DNA of 52,012 nucleotides from Fimbriimonadaceae bacterium (GTDB taxonomy: Bacteria; Armatimonadota; Fimbriimonadia; Fimbriimonadales; Fimbriimonadaceae): NCBI GenBank assembly GCA_020850835.1, contig JADZDX010000050.1:1-52012 (forward strand), in the 5' to 3' direction. Numbering within the stretch: position 1 is the first letter of the stretch; each line of letters opens with the position of its first letter. A program made the position numbers and the translations under genes. A model generated the notes under the pieces. The model was not told the DNA's origin. It did no database searches and was given only the letters and a program-made list of their open reading frames with translations. Below, in pieces: positions 1 through 8,846 of this stretch.

Positions 1-404
1 CCCTTGAGATCAAAGTCCTTGTTCCACGCTCGAATACTCTTCTCAAGGAACAGGCGCTTTACTTGGTCTTGCCATACTCCTCGGTCAGCAACAAATGACC
101 ACACCGTCTTGGCATCTTGCCGAAACGATCCGTTGCGCAACTTGGTTGCTCGATAGATATTTCTGTCCCTTGTAATCTCCAACTTGCCCGCGTCGGCGCG
201 CAGTATTAGCTTGCCGTCCTGATACCCTTGGAGGACAGCATCATTCATCGTCACTACAGCTTTGCTTGGATCTTCGGGCTTTGGCTTGAACTCAGCAAAT
301 GGATCGCCCTGCAAGACCCGCCTAATGCCCACAATGCCAAGTACCACAGTTCCCAACACGGCCAATCCCCAGAGCAATTGGCTGAATCTAGTTGAGCGTG
401 ACAT
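1..404 (-). CDS. LptC-like envelope protein, partial (C-terminus outside window)
   Basis: This gene is absent from the ORF track because it runs off the left edge. It starts at an ATG at 404 and reads open for 134 codons. The protein has one N-terminal membrane anchor (about residues 9-27, 'LLWGLAVLGTVVLGIVGI') and then an extracytoplasmic part with the pattern 'DGKLILRADAGKLEI ... W.F.ADRGVW'. This resembles LptC/YrbK proteins, single-pass proteins that pass lipopolysaccharide from LptBFG to LptA. The start overlaps the stop of the upstream poly-Gly lipoprotein gene by 17 bases, so it belongs to the same operon. The LptC assignment rests on fold-level pattern only; an lptA/lptB neighbour beyond the edge would settle it. 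Confidence 0.6.
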   Translation of the reverse strand, partial: MSRSTRFSQLLWGLAVLGTVVLGIVGIRRVLQGDPFAEFKPKPEDPSKAVVTMNDAVLQGYQDGKLILRADAGKLEITRDRNIYRATKLRNGSFRQDAKTVWSFVADRGVWQDQVKRLFLEKSIRAWNKDFDLK

Positions 405-1242
405 TCTGCTGAATGGTGTCGCCGGGGCCACTTAGTACCACGGAGACAGGACCGCCAATAAGCGTACCCTTGGTTGCCGTAACCGTATAGCTACCAGGCG
501 CTACCCAGAAACCGTATCGCCGATCCGAACCCGTTACCATCTCCCGAACAACGGTACTCCCTAGCTTCAGTTGAACAGTGGCTCCCGCTCCACTTCCCGA
601 TGGGTTAATGAGTCCTTGGACATTGAAGGGGGTGCCAGGAGGAGCGATGCCGCTATCAGGCTGAAGCAAGATGTCGTTTAGAGTTGCTACCCCACTCACG
701 GGAAGATTGTCCGGAGCAAAAATCCTCGGGAAGAAGCCCGTCTTGCCTGCCCGCCCCTCCAAACTTAGGAAGTTCAGGGGTTGTGCGGGATCATAGGCAA
801 CTCCAGCAAGAGTCACATTTCCACCACTATCTGTCAAGGCTCGAACGCCGCCCAAGGTGACCTCCGCGCCAGAAATCGGTGCACTTGTATCTTGGTTCCT
901 TACGACCCCCACGACATTGACTTGCTGTGGCCCAATGAAGAAGATGCCCAAGTCACGATCGTCGGTAGCTGCGGGAAAAGTGTAGTTAAAAGTTTGACCA
1001 TTCCAGGTGATGGATATGCTGGTCTGCCCAGAAGGGACATCCATCCCAAAGAATCCATCCGCAGCGCTTGCAACCGTCGTTCCCCCAATGGTCACTTGCG
1101 CGGCTGGAGTTGGAGCTCCATTGGTCGTGATATTAACGACGAGGCCAGAAAGAAACACGGTCTGGGCACCACCGCCCCCACCGCCACCACCACACCCTAA
1201 CAGCGCAAGGCAAAGCGAGAATATCAGTACAAAGATTCTCAT
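388..1242 (-). CDS. Poly-glycine lipoprotein with carboxypeptidase-regulatory-like beta domains
   Basis: The 284-residue product has a lipoprotein signal peptide with lipobox 'ALLGC' (Cys 17). The Cys is followed directly by eight glycines, probably a flexible tether. Residues about 28-95, 105-190 and 205-283 look like three beta-sandwich domains of the carboxypeptidase-regulatory/CarboxypepD_reg type, with repeated motifs such as 'SGLVVN', 'VGVVRNQDTSAPISGAEVTLGG' and 'GLINPSGSGAGATVQLK'. No catalytic motif is visible. The ATG overlaps the stop of the upstream 890-residue ORF as ATGA, so translation is probably coupled. The protein is likely a structural surface lipoprotein; its partner is unknown. 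Confidence 0.8.
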   Translation of the reverse strand: MRIFVLIFSLCLALLGCGGGGGGGGAQTVFLSGLVVNITTNGAPTPAAQVTIGGTTVASAADGFFGMDVPSGQTSISITWNGQTFNYTFPAATDDRDLGIFFIGPQQVNVVGVVRNQDTSAPISGAEVTLGGVRALTDSGGNVTLAGVAYDPAQPLNFLSLEGRAGKTGFFPRIFAPDNLPVSGVATLNDILLQPDSGIAPPGTPFNVQGLINPSGSGAGATVQLKLGSTVVREMVTGSDRRYGFWVAPGSYTVTATKGTLIGGPVSVVLSGPGDTIQQNVTLN

Positions 1243-3911
1243 AATACGAAACCCGTGTCAATGTAGAGAGTGCGGGTTGGGGAATTTGCAGTGAAGCTGT
1301 ACACTCCAGAACCCGTGAAATGCCTGATGGACGGGCGAGCTGGATCACGTAGGTAGAAAATATTGGGGCGACTAGATTCACGATCCATCGCAAAGCTATA
1401 GCTATGACCGGGCTTTAGGTTCGAAAGGTTAATCACCCACGTCGCGGGAAAGCCCCATGCTTTGGTATCTCGGTACAAGCTGGCATTCACCTTCATATTC
1501 AGCCCCGTAGAACCAGGGGGGGACTCAATATCAAAAGCACGGTCAAGTTGATTGGTCGCGCCCTGTCGCTGACCGAAGACCGCGGTTGCCCTCTCGCCCG
1601 CCCCGGTCAGGTCCAACCCGATGTTCCAACACTTTGGGGGACTCGAAACAACGGTACTCGCGCTATCGCCACCAAAAACGATTGTTGCCCCCGTCGGCGA
1701 CAAGACCTTAATGAAGAAAGCCTTCCCCGCCAGCACGCTGGTGAGCGAGGAAAAATTTCCGGTCTCCGGCATCCCCGTAACACCATCCGCGGCACCTGGT
1801 ACGAACTCGAAGATATCGCTCCCTATTAGGTCACCGACGGCTTGGTCATAAGCCCGCGGAAAGCCAGTATCGGCAACAAACTGCAAATCACCTCGGATTA
1901 CGGGAACCTCAAGTGGATTGCAAACCATGTTCCACCCTTGGCGCAAGGCAACTGTAACAGGTTGATTCGCTGCTTGCCGGCCCGTCACTGTGACGGACCC
2001 TCCGTTTTCTCTGCGCACAAAGTAACCATGGCCTTGGCGTAGCGCTCCAGACTTCGGGAAGAAGTCAAAGCGCGACATCAACGGGTTCCACCGCGATGCC
2101 ATCGTGCTATTCTCAGGCGTGCCAAGAGCCTGGTCCATACGCGAGACCGCCGGTTGAAGGGCCATCCCGATCATTTGCACACCGGGGTTAAGAAGCAAGT
2201 CAAATGAGGTCCTCGGGCCTACATCCAGAACTAGACCTATACCACCAGGCCCCTTGTTGACGCGGCGGGTCAAAAGCGTTGTGGTTCCCTGATTCGTGGT
2301 CCTCTTGACTCGAACGGTCAAAGGTAACGACCCTTCAAAGGCAGTATCCGCGATCGCAGCTCCGAAGGCAAAGTTAGTGACCGGGATCACATGCATCGTG
2401 CTGCCATATTGAACCTCCACGCTTAATGTCTGTCCCGAAGTCGCTTGAACTCCGGTGATTGTCCCGTAGACGTCCTTCGGCGTCGGTGACGATGCCGTGG
2501 CGATCGCTCCCGCTGGCAGTGAAACTCGTGCCAGCTGGTCTTGGACCGGAACATCTACCGTGACTCGATAGGGCTGCCCTCCGGTCGGTGTGCCGGGAAA
2601 GTTAGGTACGACATTACCGTAGGCCTGCACGATGTCAATTCGATCATCCTGACCAGCAGCAAAGAAGCGGGTGAACTCAGTAGACCAAAAGATCGGATAA
2701 CTCGTACCCGCCAAGAGACTCTCATCTCCATTGGGCAATGTCTCGAAATAATGGGCTTGGATTGCGAAGACGCCGAAATCATTCCCGCCCAGGCCACTGA
2801 GGATGGGGAATGGTTGCACAAGGAGTTTCAACCCCGGGGAAAGAGAAGGGTCTAGGATGTATTGCCTCTTCGCCCAGTTTGTAAACGAGTCACCTTCGAC
2901 CCCACTTGATGTGGCCGCTTGCCCTAGCGCATTGAGCTGCGCTGCTGACTGATAAGCCGAAGTATTCGCGTAGTAAGTCGCCAAAATTGTGCTGGCGAAC
3001 GAAGGGTACTCGGTCAATACCTTCTGAAAGGCGGAACCCGCCATCAGATAGCGAAGTAAGTAGAGACCGCCGACTGATCCACCCAACGGAAGCGGCGTAT
3101 TGACCAAGTTCGGTGCGATGAAAGTGGGGTTGCTCAGAGCCGGCTGATTGTTCCAATCGTAGTAGGCACCGACATCGTACGTGCTTTCCAGAATCTGCTC
3201 GACCGCTACCGTATCCAGAGTAACAGGAAGGGCTCCTGGCGTACGACAAATGCGCATCGTTGCTGCCCGGACCAACCCTTCATCCCAACCATCATAGGGC
3301 AGTTGTTTGCTCCCCATATAGGCGAGCAATAGCGTATGCACGAAGTTAACCGCCGCCACCTCAGGCTTGATGCCAATGCCGTCAGCGTAAACAGGGAAAC
3401 GAATCTCACGCTGCCCACTGCCATTATTGTCCAAATAGACTCCGCCGGCAACAGCATGCCTATCAGGGATATCTGCGTCGTAGTTCCGAACCCAAACCGA
3501 TCCGCTTTCCGCGGGACTACCAAACACAAGATCTAGCCGCGATTCAACACTGGCAAAAACGGCTTGAAGCAACGCCTTGTAATCGCTCGGAAATGCTCGA
3601 TCTCCCGACGCTTCAAACTGCAGCGTAATTCCGGGACCACCGCGGCGGGACGGGGCGATGCGACGCGGTGGCGCACCATCTAACCGAACCCGAACTGGCA
3701 TGGTGAAGATCGGAACTTGCCGTCCGGTGGACTGCGCCATCGATGCACGCTCCCGCTCGGAAAGCACCGCCACATTCGCGGTGAATTGGCGAACGGCCTG
3801 ATCAACGGGATCAGGGCCACGCAATGCCGAAAATGGCACAGTCAGGGTGGTGGCGCCTGCCCCAGGAACCAAGAAGGCCCAAGCGGCAATGAACGCAAAT
3901 CGCTTCTGCAT
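1239..3911 (-). CDS. Large exported protein with degenerate gluzincin-like metallopeptidase motif
   Basis: The 890-residue protein has a Sec signal peptide (residues 1-20, ending 'GAGA'). Around residues 185-215 the sequence 'NFVHTLLLAYMG ... GWDEGLVRA' has the layout of a gluzincin zinc site (HExxH, then an 'EGLA'-type glutamate), but the first motif reads HTLLL, so the catalytic Glu and second His are missing. The middle part looks beta-sandwich-like. The C-terminal third has 'GWNMVCNPL' and 'GHGYFV' motifs, a recurrent pattern in exported proteins of environmental bacteria. It lies one base from the upstream lipoprotein gene stop and overlaps the downstream one (ATGA). It is probably a non-catalytic surface or periplasmic protein; the function is unknown. 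Confidence 0.75.
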   Translation of the reverse strand: MQKRFAFIAAWAFLVPGAGATTLTVPFSALRGPDPVDQAVRQFTANVAVLSERERASMAQSTGRQVPIFTMPVRVRLDGAPPRRIAPSRRGGPGITLQFEASGDRAFPSDYKALLQAVFASVESRLDLVFGSPAESGSVWVRNYDADIPDRHAVAGGVYLDNNGSGQREIRFPVYADGIGIKPEVAAVNFVHTLLLAYMGSKQLPYDGWDEGLVRAATMRICRTPGALPVTLDTVAVEQILESTYDVGAYYDWNNQPALSNPTFIAPNLVNTPLPLGGSVGGLYLLRYLMAGSAFQKVLTEYPSFASTILATYYANTSAYQSAAQLNALGQAATSSGVEGDSFTNWAKRQYILDPSLSPGLKLLVQPFPILSGLGGNDFGVFAIQAHYFETLPNGDESLLAGTSYPIFWSTEFTRFFAAGQDDRIDIVQAYGNVVPNFPGTPTGGQPYRVTVDVPVQDQLARVSLPAGAIATASSPTPKDVYGTITGVQATSGQTLSVEVQYGSTMHVIPVTNFAFGAAIADTAFEGSLPLTVRVKRTTNQGTTTLLTRRVNKGPGGIGLVLDVGPRTSFDLLLNPGVQMIGMALQPAVSRMDQALGTPENSTMASRWNPLMSRFDFFPKSGALRQGHGYFVRRENGGSVTVTGRQAANQPVTVALRQGWNMVCNPLEVPVIRGDLQFVADTGFPRAYDQAVGDLIGSDIFEFVPGAADGVTGMPETGNFSSLTSVLAGKAFFIKVLSPTGATIVFGGDSASTVVSSPPKCWNIGLDLTGAGERATAVFGQRQGATNQLDRAFDIESPPGSTGLNMKVNASLYRDTKAWGFPATWVINLSNLKPGHSYSFAMDRESSRPNIFYLRDPARPSIRHFTGSGVYSFTANSPTRTLYIDTGFVL

Positions 3912-3912
3912 C

Positions 3913-5223
3913 TTAGTATGTGAATGCCTGAACAGGGCTCAAGGTTCGACTGGCATTTCCATTTGCAAGGCCGAGCACTATGTAATAGTACGTATGGCCC
4001 AGGACGAGCCCCCCCGGGTTTGTGTTACGATTATAGCTGAGGCCCGTGCCGCCTATTGGGGCAGTCTCGTTGTTCCAGCGCGAACTCAGATTCACACTGG
4101 GGAAATCGTCAAAGATATAGACCACGAATGAGGTCGCACCCGATAAATTATCCCAGGAGAAGTTGAGGGTCGAGCCAATTGACACCGCATCGGCTGTGAG
4201 ATCATCTAGAGTCCGGGCCTGAGCCACAGCGCTTCTCGGCCCCTCGCTGTCTGGGTCGTCTGGGAAGCTAGTGCCAAGCGCGGACACCTGGTAGCGGTAC
4301 ATGGAGTTAGGAAGCAGGCTCTCATCGGTATCAATGTAGGTTCCGGCAAGGGGTTCACGGTAGAAGTCGTAATCGGTAATTGAGCCGGAGCTAGAGCCAC
4401 GATAAATTCCATAGCCATAGAAATCATCTCCGACCAGTCGATCCCAATTCAACTCGACTTCGATAGGATTACCGAAAGAACTCGTTCGTGAGTTCGCGAT
4501 CGGACGACTTGGATTCCAACGCCGCTTGATGTTCTCATAGGCGTCAAACGGGTTTTGCCCGCCACGAGATGCAGTAAACGCCGGACTGACCCAAGTAGTA
4601 GCTGAAACATTCGTCACCTGGGGAAGGAGGGGTGTTCCTGCATCCACGAGTACGAAATTAAACGTCCTGTCTTCTCCGCTAGCGAGGCTAACGGTGTCCG
4701 TGTCGTTCGAATATCCGGAAGCCCCTGCCTGCACAGTGTATGTCACTCCGCCGCCTAGATAGGTCAAGTTGTACCGACCATCAGAATCGGTTACGGTCGA
4801 GCCGCTCGTGAGATATCCATCCGAGTAAGCAAATACCCGGGCACCGACAATCGGGTCACCAAATGAGTTCCGGACCACCCCGTGCATTTCCGCTAAACGG
4901 TTTATGGGAAACACCACAATGTTGCAACTGTACTGTGGCTCGTCGGGAACCGCTCGGATCATGTTTCGCCCGCGGTAGGTGACGCCATTTTGCACCGTTT
5001 CGGCGAACACGTTGATGTCACCCGCCCGGCTACCGCGCAGCGTGTACGAACCATTGACGCTACTCCGAGTCGAAGCGTCGGATGTCCAAACATCCGCATC
5101 GCGAACCGGTTGCCCGTCCTCGTCGGCAATTCGACCACTTAAGGTCGAGCCTTCATATACGGTACTTCCGCACCCGATCAGGAACAACGATGCAAGGGGC
5201 ATCAACCAAAAGAACGATTTCAT
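3913..5223 (-). CDS. Lipoprotein with carboxypeptidase-regulatory-like and fibronectin type III domains
   Basis: The track starts at a TTG (5238), but the ATG at 5223 ('MKSFFWLMPL') gives a proper lipoprotein signal with lipobox 'FLIGC', so I prefer it (436 residues). After the Cys come two beta domains of the carboxypeptidase-regulatory type (about residues 25-95, 'SGRIADEDGQPVRDADV', and 105-180, 'HGVVRNSFGDPIVGARV'). They are followed by a fibronectin-III-like domain with 'VELNWDRL' and 'YRYQVSALG', and a second similar domain at the C-terminus. No enzyme motif is seen. Position and domain type suggest a surface or outer-membrane scaffold working with the adjacent beta-barrel. Confidence 0.78.
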   Translation of the reverse strand: MKSFFWLMPLASLFLIGCGSTVYEGSTLSGRIADEDGQPVRDADVWTSDASTRSSVNGSYTLRGSRAGDINVFAETVQNGVTYRGRNMIRAVPDEPQYSCNIVVFPINRLAEMHGVVRNSFGDPIVGARVFAYSDGYLTSGSTVTDSDGRYNLTYLGGGVTYTVQAGASGYSNDTDTVSLASGEDRTFNFVLVDAGTPLLPQVTNVSATTWVSPAFTASRGGQNPFDAYENIKRRWNPSRPIANSRTSSFGNPIEVELNWDRLVGDDFYGYGIYRGSSSGSITDYDFYREPLAGTYIDTDESLLPNSMYRYQVSALGTSFPDDPDSEGPRSAVAQARTLDDLTADAVSIGSTLNFSWDNLSGATSFVVYIFDDFPSVNLSSRWNNETAPIGGTGLSYNRNTNPGGLVLGHTYYYIVLGLANGNASRTLSPVQAFTY

Positions 5224-5260
5224 AAAGTGCAAAGACAATTACGTTTCAGCTCAACCTGAG

Positions 5261-7798
5261 TTACCGAAACGAGAACGAGAGCTCCACATCAAAGCTCCCG
5301 GAGCGATAAGCCCCGCTGGTTGAAAGGCTATCGTCATTGACGACATTGCGATAGCGATAGCCGAGGTTGAGAGCTAAGGCATCAATGAGTTGATACTGAT
5401 ACGCAAGGCGAGCTGAGAAGTCGCTCTGCGGAAGGTATCCCGTCGTTAGGCCACTCGTGACCTCCGCGATCAAGTTCTGCCGCCTCGCTAAGCGATACGT
5501 GGCCACTCCTTCGAAGGTGAGACCGTCTTGCTGGTAGGCGCTGGTCCCACCCGTGAGAAGAGCGCTCCCACGGAGGATATAAGTAAATTGATCCGAAAAA
5601 CGACCATCAATCACCGCAGACAACAAGGTCGCTGATGACGTTTGCGGACTGTTGATGTATTTGGTGCTACTCGTATCAATTCCCACGGACATGCGGTGCA
5701 TGGGGTTGATCTGCCAAAAGGCATTGGCCCCGATGCCTTGGGTCTCGCTATTGCTGCTCACGCTCCCGGTGTAGCGATTCATAAAGGCAGATATCCCGAC
5801 GGAGAAACTATCACTGGGCCGATAGTCAGCCCTCAGGTTAGCTAAGCGCGAACCGGTTGCGCCAAGGAAATTAAGGCCCGGAACCGTGCCGCTGAAGCCA
5901 CTTGATCCGTAGCCTAAGCCACTTCCATCGTTGAATCCGCCGAGCCCACTGACACCTCCGCTATCCGTGTCACTAAACTGCAGACCAAAACTTAGCCTCT
6001 CACTTGGTGTGTAGGCCACGTTTAGGTCGGCCCGCCGGCCGAGTCCGCTTTCGCCCCCGGAGCGAACCGAGTTCAAACTAAGCGCCGTATCCAGGGTTAC
6101 CCGCGGATTCGGTCGCCACGAAACCACTCCGGTCAGCCCGCTCACCGAGAACGAGTGAAGCGGCGAATCAGCCGTAAAGGTTGTTGGACCTGAACCCATC
6201 ATATGGTTCAGCGAGAGTCGATAATCCCAAGAACCAAATGATTTATTAGTGGCTAACGAGAAGGTATCGGCCACCGATGGGTTACCGAGGATCCGAGACT
6301 GGCGGCGATCCCACCCAACGCTCAGTGGCTGCCCGCCCGTTGATGGCGCAAAGTCATAAAGTAACCCACTGGACGAAACTCTCGATTGGCGGTACAGCAA
6401 GTTTCCACCGCCATCAACGGTGCGAGTCGTGACTAAAGCGCTACTGTGGTTACCCGTGATCTTCGCCTTGGAACTGAGCGCGTAACTTACCGCAACATCG
6501 CCAGCTCGCTCGTTTCGGTTGAAACTTGTGCTCTCAATGCTGACATACCCTCTTGGAATATCCCTGGCTCCGGCCCTTAGTGTCCACGGCCCTCGGGCAT
6601 ACTCCAGCGTTAGCCCTTGGGCCAAACCCTCGCTTGGATTGAGTTCGTTCTTCAGTTTGCCCTTGGCAAGGGCATAGCTGATGGAGCCATTCTTGCCTAG
6701 CGGGAGCCGGTAGTCCATGGCGACCACTTCGCGGTCGCCATCCACTGTGGTCCGGGGCTTCGGTGTGTAGACAACGTCTATCTCGTCAGTTGGGGCCATG
6801 AACCGGGTGAAGAAGAACGTGGCTGGGTTGAGGCTATCAAAGTAATAGTCAACGCCTTCCAATTGCAAAACCCCATTCACCCGGATAGTTATTGGGCGCG
6901 AAGCTAGGGGCTCAAACTGCAGGGTGTAAGGTGTGCTCGGGGGCCCGAACCCGAAGAATTTATCAAGGCGAGTACTTCCGAAGGCATTCCCGCGAGCCGT
7001 CTGGCGCATTGCCGTCAAACCAACCTTGCCCCCTTGTCCGAAGTCGTAGCTGATCCCTGCGCCATCAATCGTTCCTCGCTGGGCATTGAAGCCATACGCT
7101 TCAAAAGTGATCGCAATCGTGCTGCTGGGCGGGATGGCCGATGTAGTGAAGCTCAACGATCCCACCTCATAGCTAATGGTGTAATCGCGACCCCGCTGCA
7201 TCGGCTGTCCATCCACTTGGACACGTTCACTTTCGGGCACGATCTGGCTCGTCTGGAGATAGTACGGGCCACTACTGCCATTGCCAGGAATCGTCACCGT
7301 TTCAGCCCGCGCTTTGGCTTGACTCATTAATGCCTTCGCCTGAAAATTCCCTGATTTGTAGCCTACCTGTGCGCCACGAAGGGTACGGTTGAAGCTTGCA
7401 AATCGGTTCGTGTTCAGCAGGCTCCCCCGGATATCGCCTAGGTTGATTTGCCAGCCATCCCGATCATAGTCAAGGCTAAACCGCTGCGCATCTGGCGAGC
7501 TGAACCGACTATCTACAAAGGCGGCTTCGAAGTTGAAAAGGCCCAGTACTTGGCGTCCAGAGACTTGAATGAGCCCCACGTCTGTGAAGGCCCGGTTCCC
7601 GAGACCATGGTCATTGCTGATATTAAATGCCTCGCGGTCCCCCCTGACGGTACGGATGTGATACCCAAGTCGACGAGAACCTTCAATCCTGATCTTGTTG
7701 ATCAAGTTCTTGTTGACCCAACTCCAATTCTGGGAACCCGCCAGGCACAAGGCGGGCAGGAGTGGCAAGACAAAAGTGAGGGATCGCCTAACGAACAC
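5261..7798 (-). CDS. Outer-membrane beta-barrel protein
   Basis: The track start at 7882 lies deep inside csaB. A GTG at 7798 overlaps the csaB stop by 11 bases and gives a normal signal peptide ('FVRRSLTFVLPLLPALCLAGS'), so I use it (845 residues). The sequence is made of alternating polar/hydrophobic strands, with no long hydrophobic helices after the signal, and ends in 'DVELSFSFR', a beta-signal-like C-terminus. An N-terminal segment with 'SERVQVDGQPMQRGRDYTISY' and 'VNGVLQLEGVDYYFD' is a repeated beta motif also found in large SprA-like outer-membrane proteins. It is probably a transport or assembly barrel of the diderm outer membrane. The substrate is unknown, but the location next to csaB suggests surface polymer or surface-protein traffic. 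Confidence 0.75.
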   Translation of the reverse strand: MFVRRSLTFVLPLLPALCLAGSQNWSWVNKNLINKIRIEGSRRLGYHIRTVRGDREAFNISNDHGLGNRAFTDVGLIQVSGRQVLGLFNFEAAFVDSRFSSPDAQRFSLDYDRDGWQINLGDIRGSLLNTNRFASFNRTLRGAQVGYKSGNFQAKALMSQAKARAETVTIPGNGSSGPYYLQTSQIVPESERVQVDGQPMQRGRDYTISYEVGSLSFTTSAIPPSSTIAITFEAYGFNAQRGTIDGAGISYDFGQGGKVGLTAMRQTARGNAFGSTRLDKFFGFGPPSTPYTLQFEPLASRPITIRVNGVLQLEGVDYYFDSLNPATFFFTRFMAPTDEIDVVYTPKPRTTVDGDREVVAMDYRLPLGKNGSISYALAKGKLKNELNPSEGLAQGLTLEYARGPWTLRAGARDIPRGYVSIESTSFNRNERAGDVAVSYALSSKAKITGNHSSALVTTRTVDGGGNLLYRQSRVSSSGLLYDFAPSTGGQPLSVGWDRRQSRILGNPSVADTFSLATNKSFGSWDYRLSLNHMMGSGPTTFTADSPLHSFSVSGLTGVVSWRPNPRVTLDTALSLNSVRSGGESGLGRRADLNVAYTPSERLSFGLQFSDTDSGGVSGLGGFNDGSGLGYGSSGFSGTVPGLNFLGATGSRLANLRADYRPSDSFSVGISAFMNRYTGSVSSNSETQGIGANAFWQINPMHRMSVGIDTSSTKYINSPQTSSATLLSAVIDGRFSDQFTYILRGSALLTGGTSAYQQDGLTFEGVATYRLARRQNLIAEVTSGLTTGYLPQSDFSARLAYQYQLIDALALNLGYRYRNVVNDDSLSTSGAYRSGSFDVELSFSFR

Positions 7799-8846
7799 AG
7801 TTTTGAAGAACTTCGATGTTAAGCATTGCTTGCTGTCGGAGGGTCTCGCGGCGGGCAAGGAGCCTTTCTGCCGACTGTTCACGTTGCTTCATCATCGTTT
7901 GGAATACTTCAAAGACGCGCGACGCACTTAAGCTATTCATCGGAAGCGCCGACGGAAGCCCGGCCTCACTGGCAAAAGCCGCCACCTTTGGATCGTAGCT
8001 CAACATGACACTGGGCACTCCGACGGTTGTCGCAATGATGCCGCCATGAAGCCGCATACTGATGACCCCATCCATGCGAAGCAGCCGTTTTTGGAGTTCC
8101 ATCGGCGTGCCGAGTCTCCGGAGGCTCGGAATCTTGCCTCCCTGAGCTTTCTCTATGCTTTGAATTAGGGGGCCATCGAGGCTCCGATCGAGTTCGATCA
8201 ATGTCGGCATGTAACCGTTCTCAAAGAGCAGGCGACTCAGTTCGGCAAAGAGCCTTTCGACTTCCTGCCCCTTGCCATGGGGGCGAGGAATCAGGCCAAC
8301 CGACTTCATCGTGCCGATCTGATACCCCGCTTCCTCTCCTTGGATTGCTGGGAGGAGAAAGGCCATATCGCTTGTTGCCCTGGGAACGGCCTTGAGACCC
8401 AGTGTATGCAGACTACGGATGGATTCTGGATCACGAACGGCGATGGCGTCCGCGCTTTCGAAGGCAAACTTCGCCGCTCGCTTACCGAGAAAAGTGGTCA
8501 GGGGGCCAACCCCTTGGGCCAGCATCACCACCTTTTTGTTAAGCTTCTTTGCCTCACGCACAAGGTTCGCATAAAAGAGGGCACTCTTAACACTGGTCAC
8601 ATCCTGAAAAATCGAGCCGCCGGGAAAGACGAGAGCATCGTGTTTGGCCATCGCTTCCTTGAACCGGGCCATGTCTTTGCGGGGAATGCTCGTCAACCCA
8701 TACTGGCGATAGGTTTCTTCTGGAGCTCCACTTAGTACTGTGACCTCATATCCAGCTCGGCCTGCGCCTTCGACAAACCCCAAGAGGATTGCATCATCGC
8801 CAAGGTTGTCGCAACCAAAGTAACCAGCAAGAAGGAGTTTGCTCAT
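7788..8846 (-). CDS. csaB: CsaB polysaccharide pyruvyl transferase
   Basis: I take the ATG at 8846 ('MSKLLLAGYFG', 352 residues) because it forms an ATGA overlap with the upstream DUF5693 gene; the track start at 8858 is a GTG four codons earlier. Family motifs are 'GYFGCDNLGDDAIL' at the N-terminus, 'VFPGGSIFQD', 'LAQGVGPL', 'VRDPESI' and 'SMRLHGGIIA' (the conserved His/Gly motif of the pyruvyl transferase fold). CsaB adds pyruvate ketals to secondary cell-wall polysaccharide, which lets SLH-domain surface proteins bind. Its place between a multi-pass membrane protein and an outer-membrane barrel fits a surface-anchoring role. Confidence 0.92.
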   Translation of the reverse strand: MSKLLLAGYFGCDNLGDDAILLGFVEGAGRAGYEVTVLSGAPEETYRQYGLTSIPRKDMARFKEAMAKHDALVFPGGSIFQDVTSVKSALFYANLVREAKKLNKKVVMLAQGVGPLTTFLGKRAAKFAFESADAIAVRDPESIRSLHTLGLKAVPRATSDMAFLLPAIQGEEAGYQIGTMKSVGLIPRPHGKGQEVERLFAELSRLLFENGYMPTLIELDRSLDGPLIQSIEKAQGGKIPSLRRLGTPMELQKRLLRMDGVISMRLHGGIIATTVGVPSVMLSYDPKVAAFASEAGLPSALPMNSLSASRVFEVFQTMMKQREQSAERLLARRETLRQQAMLNIEVLQNCVR

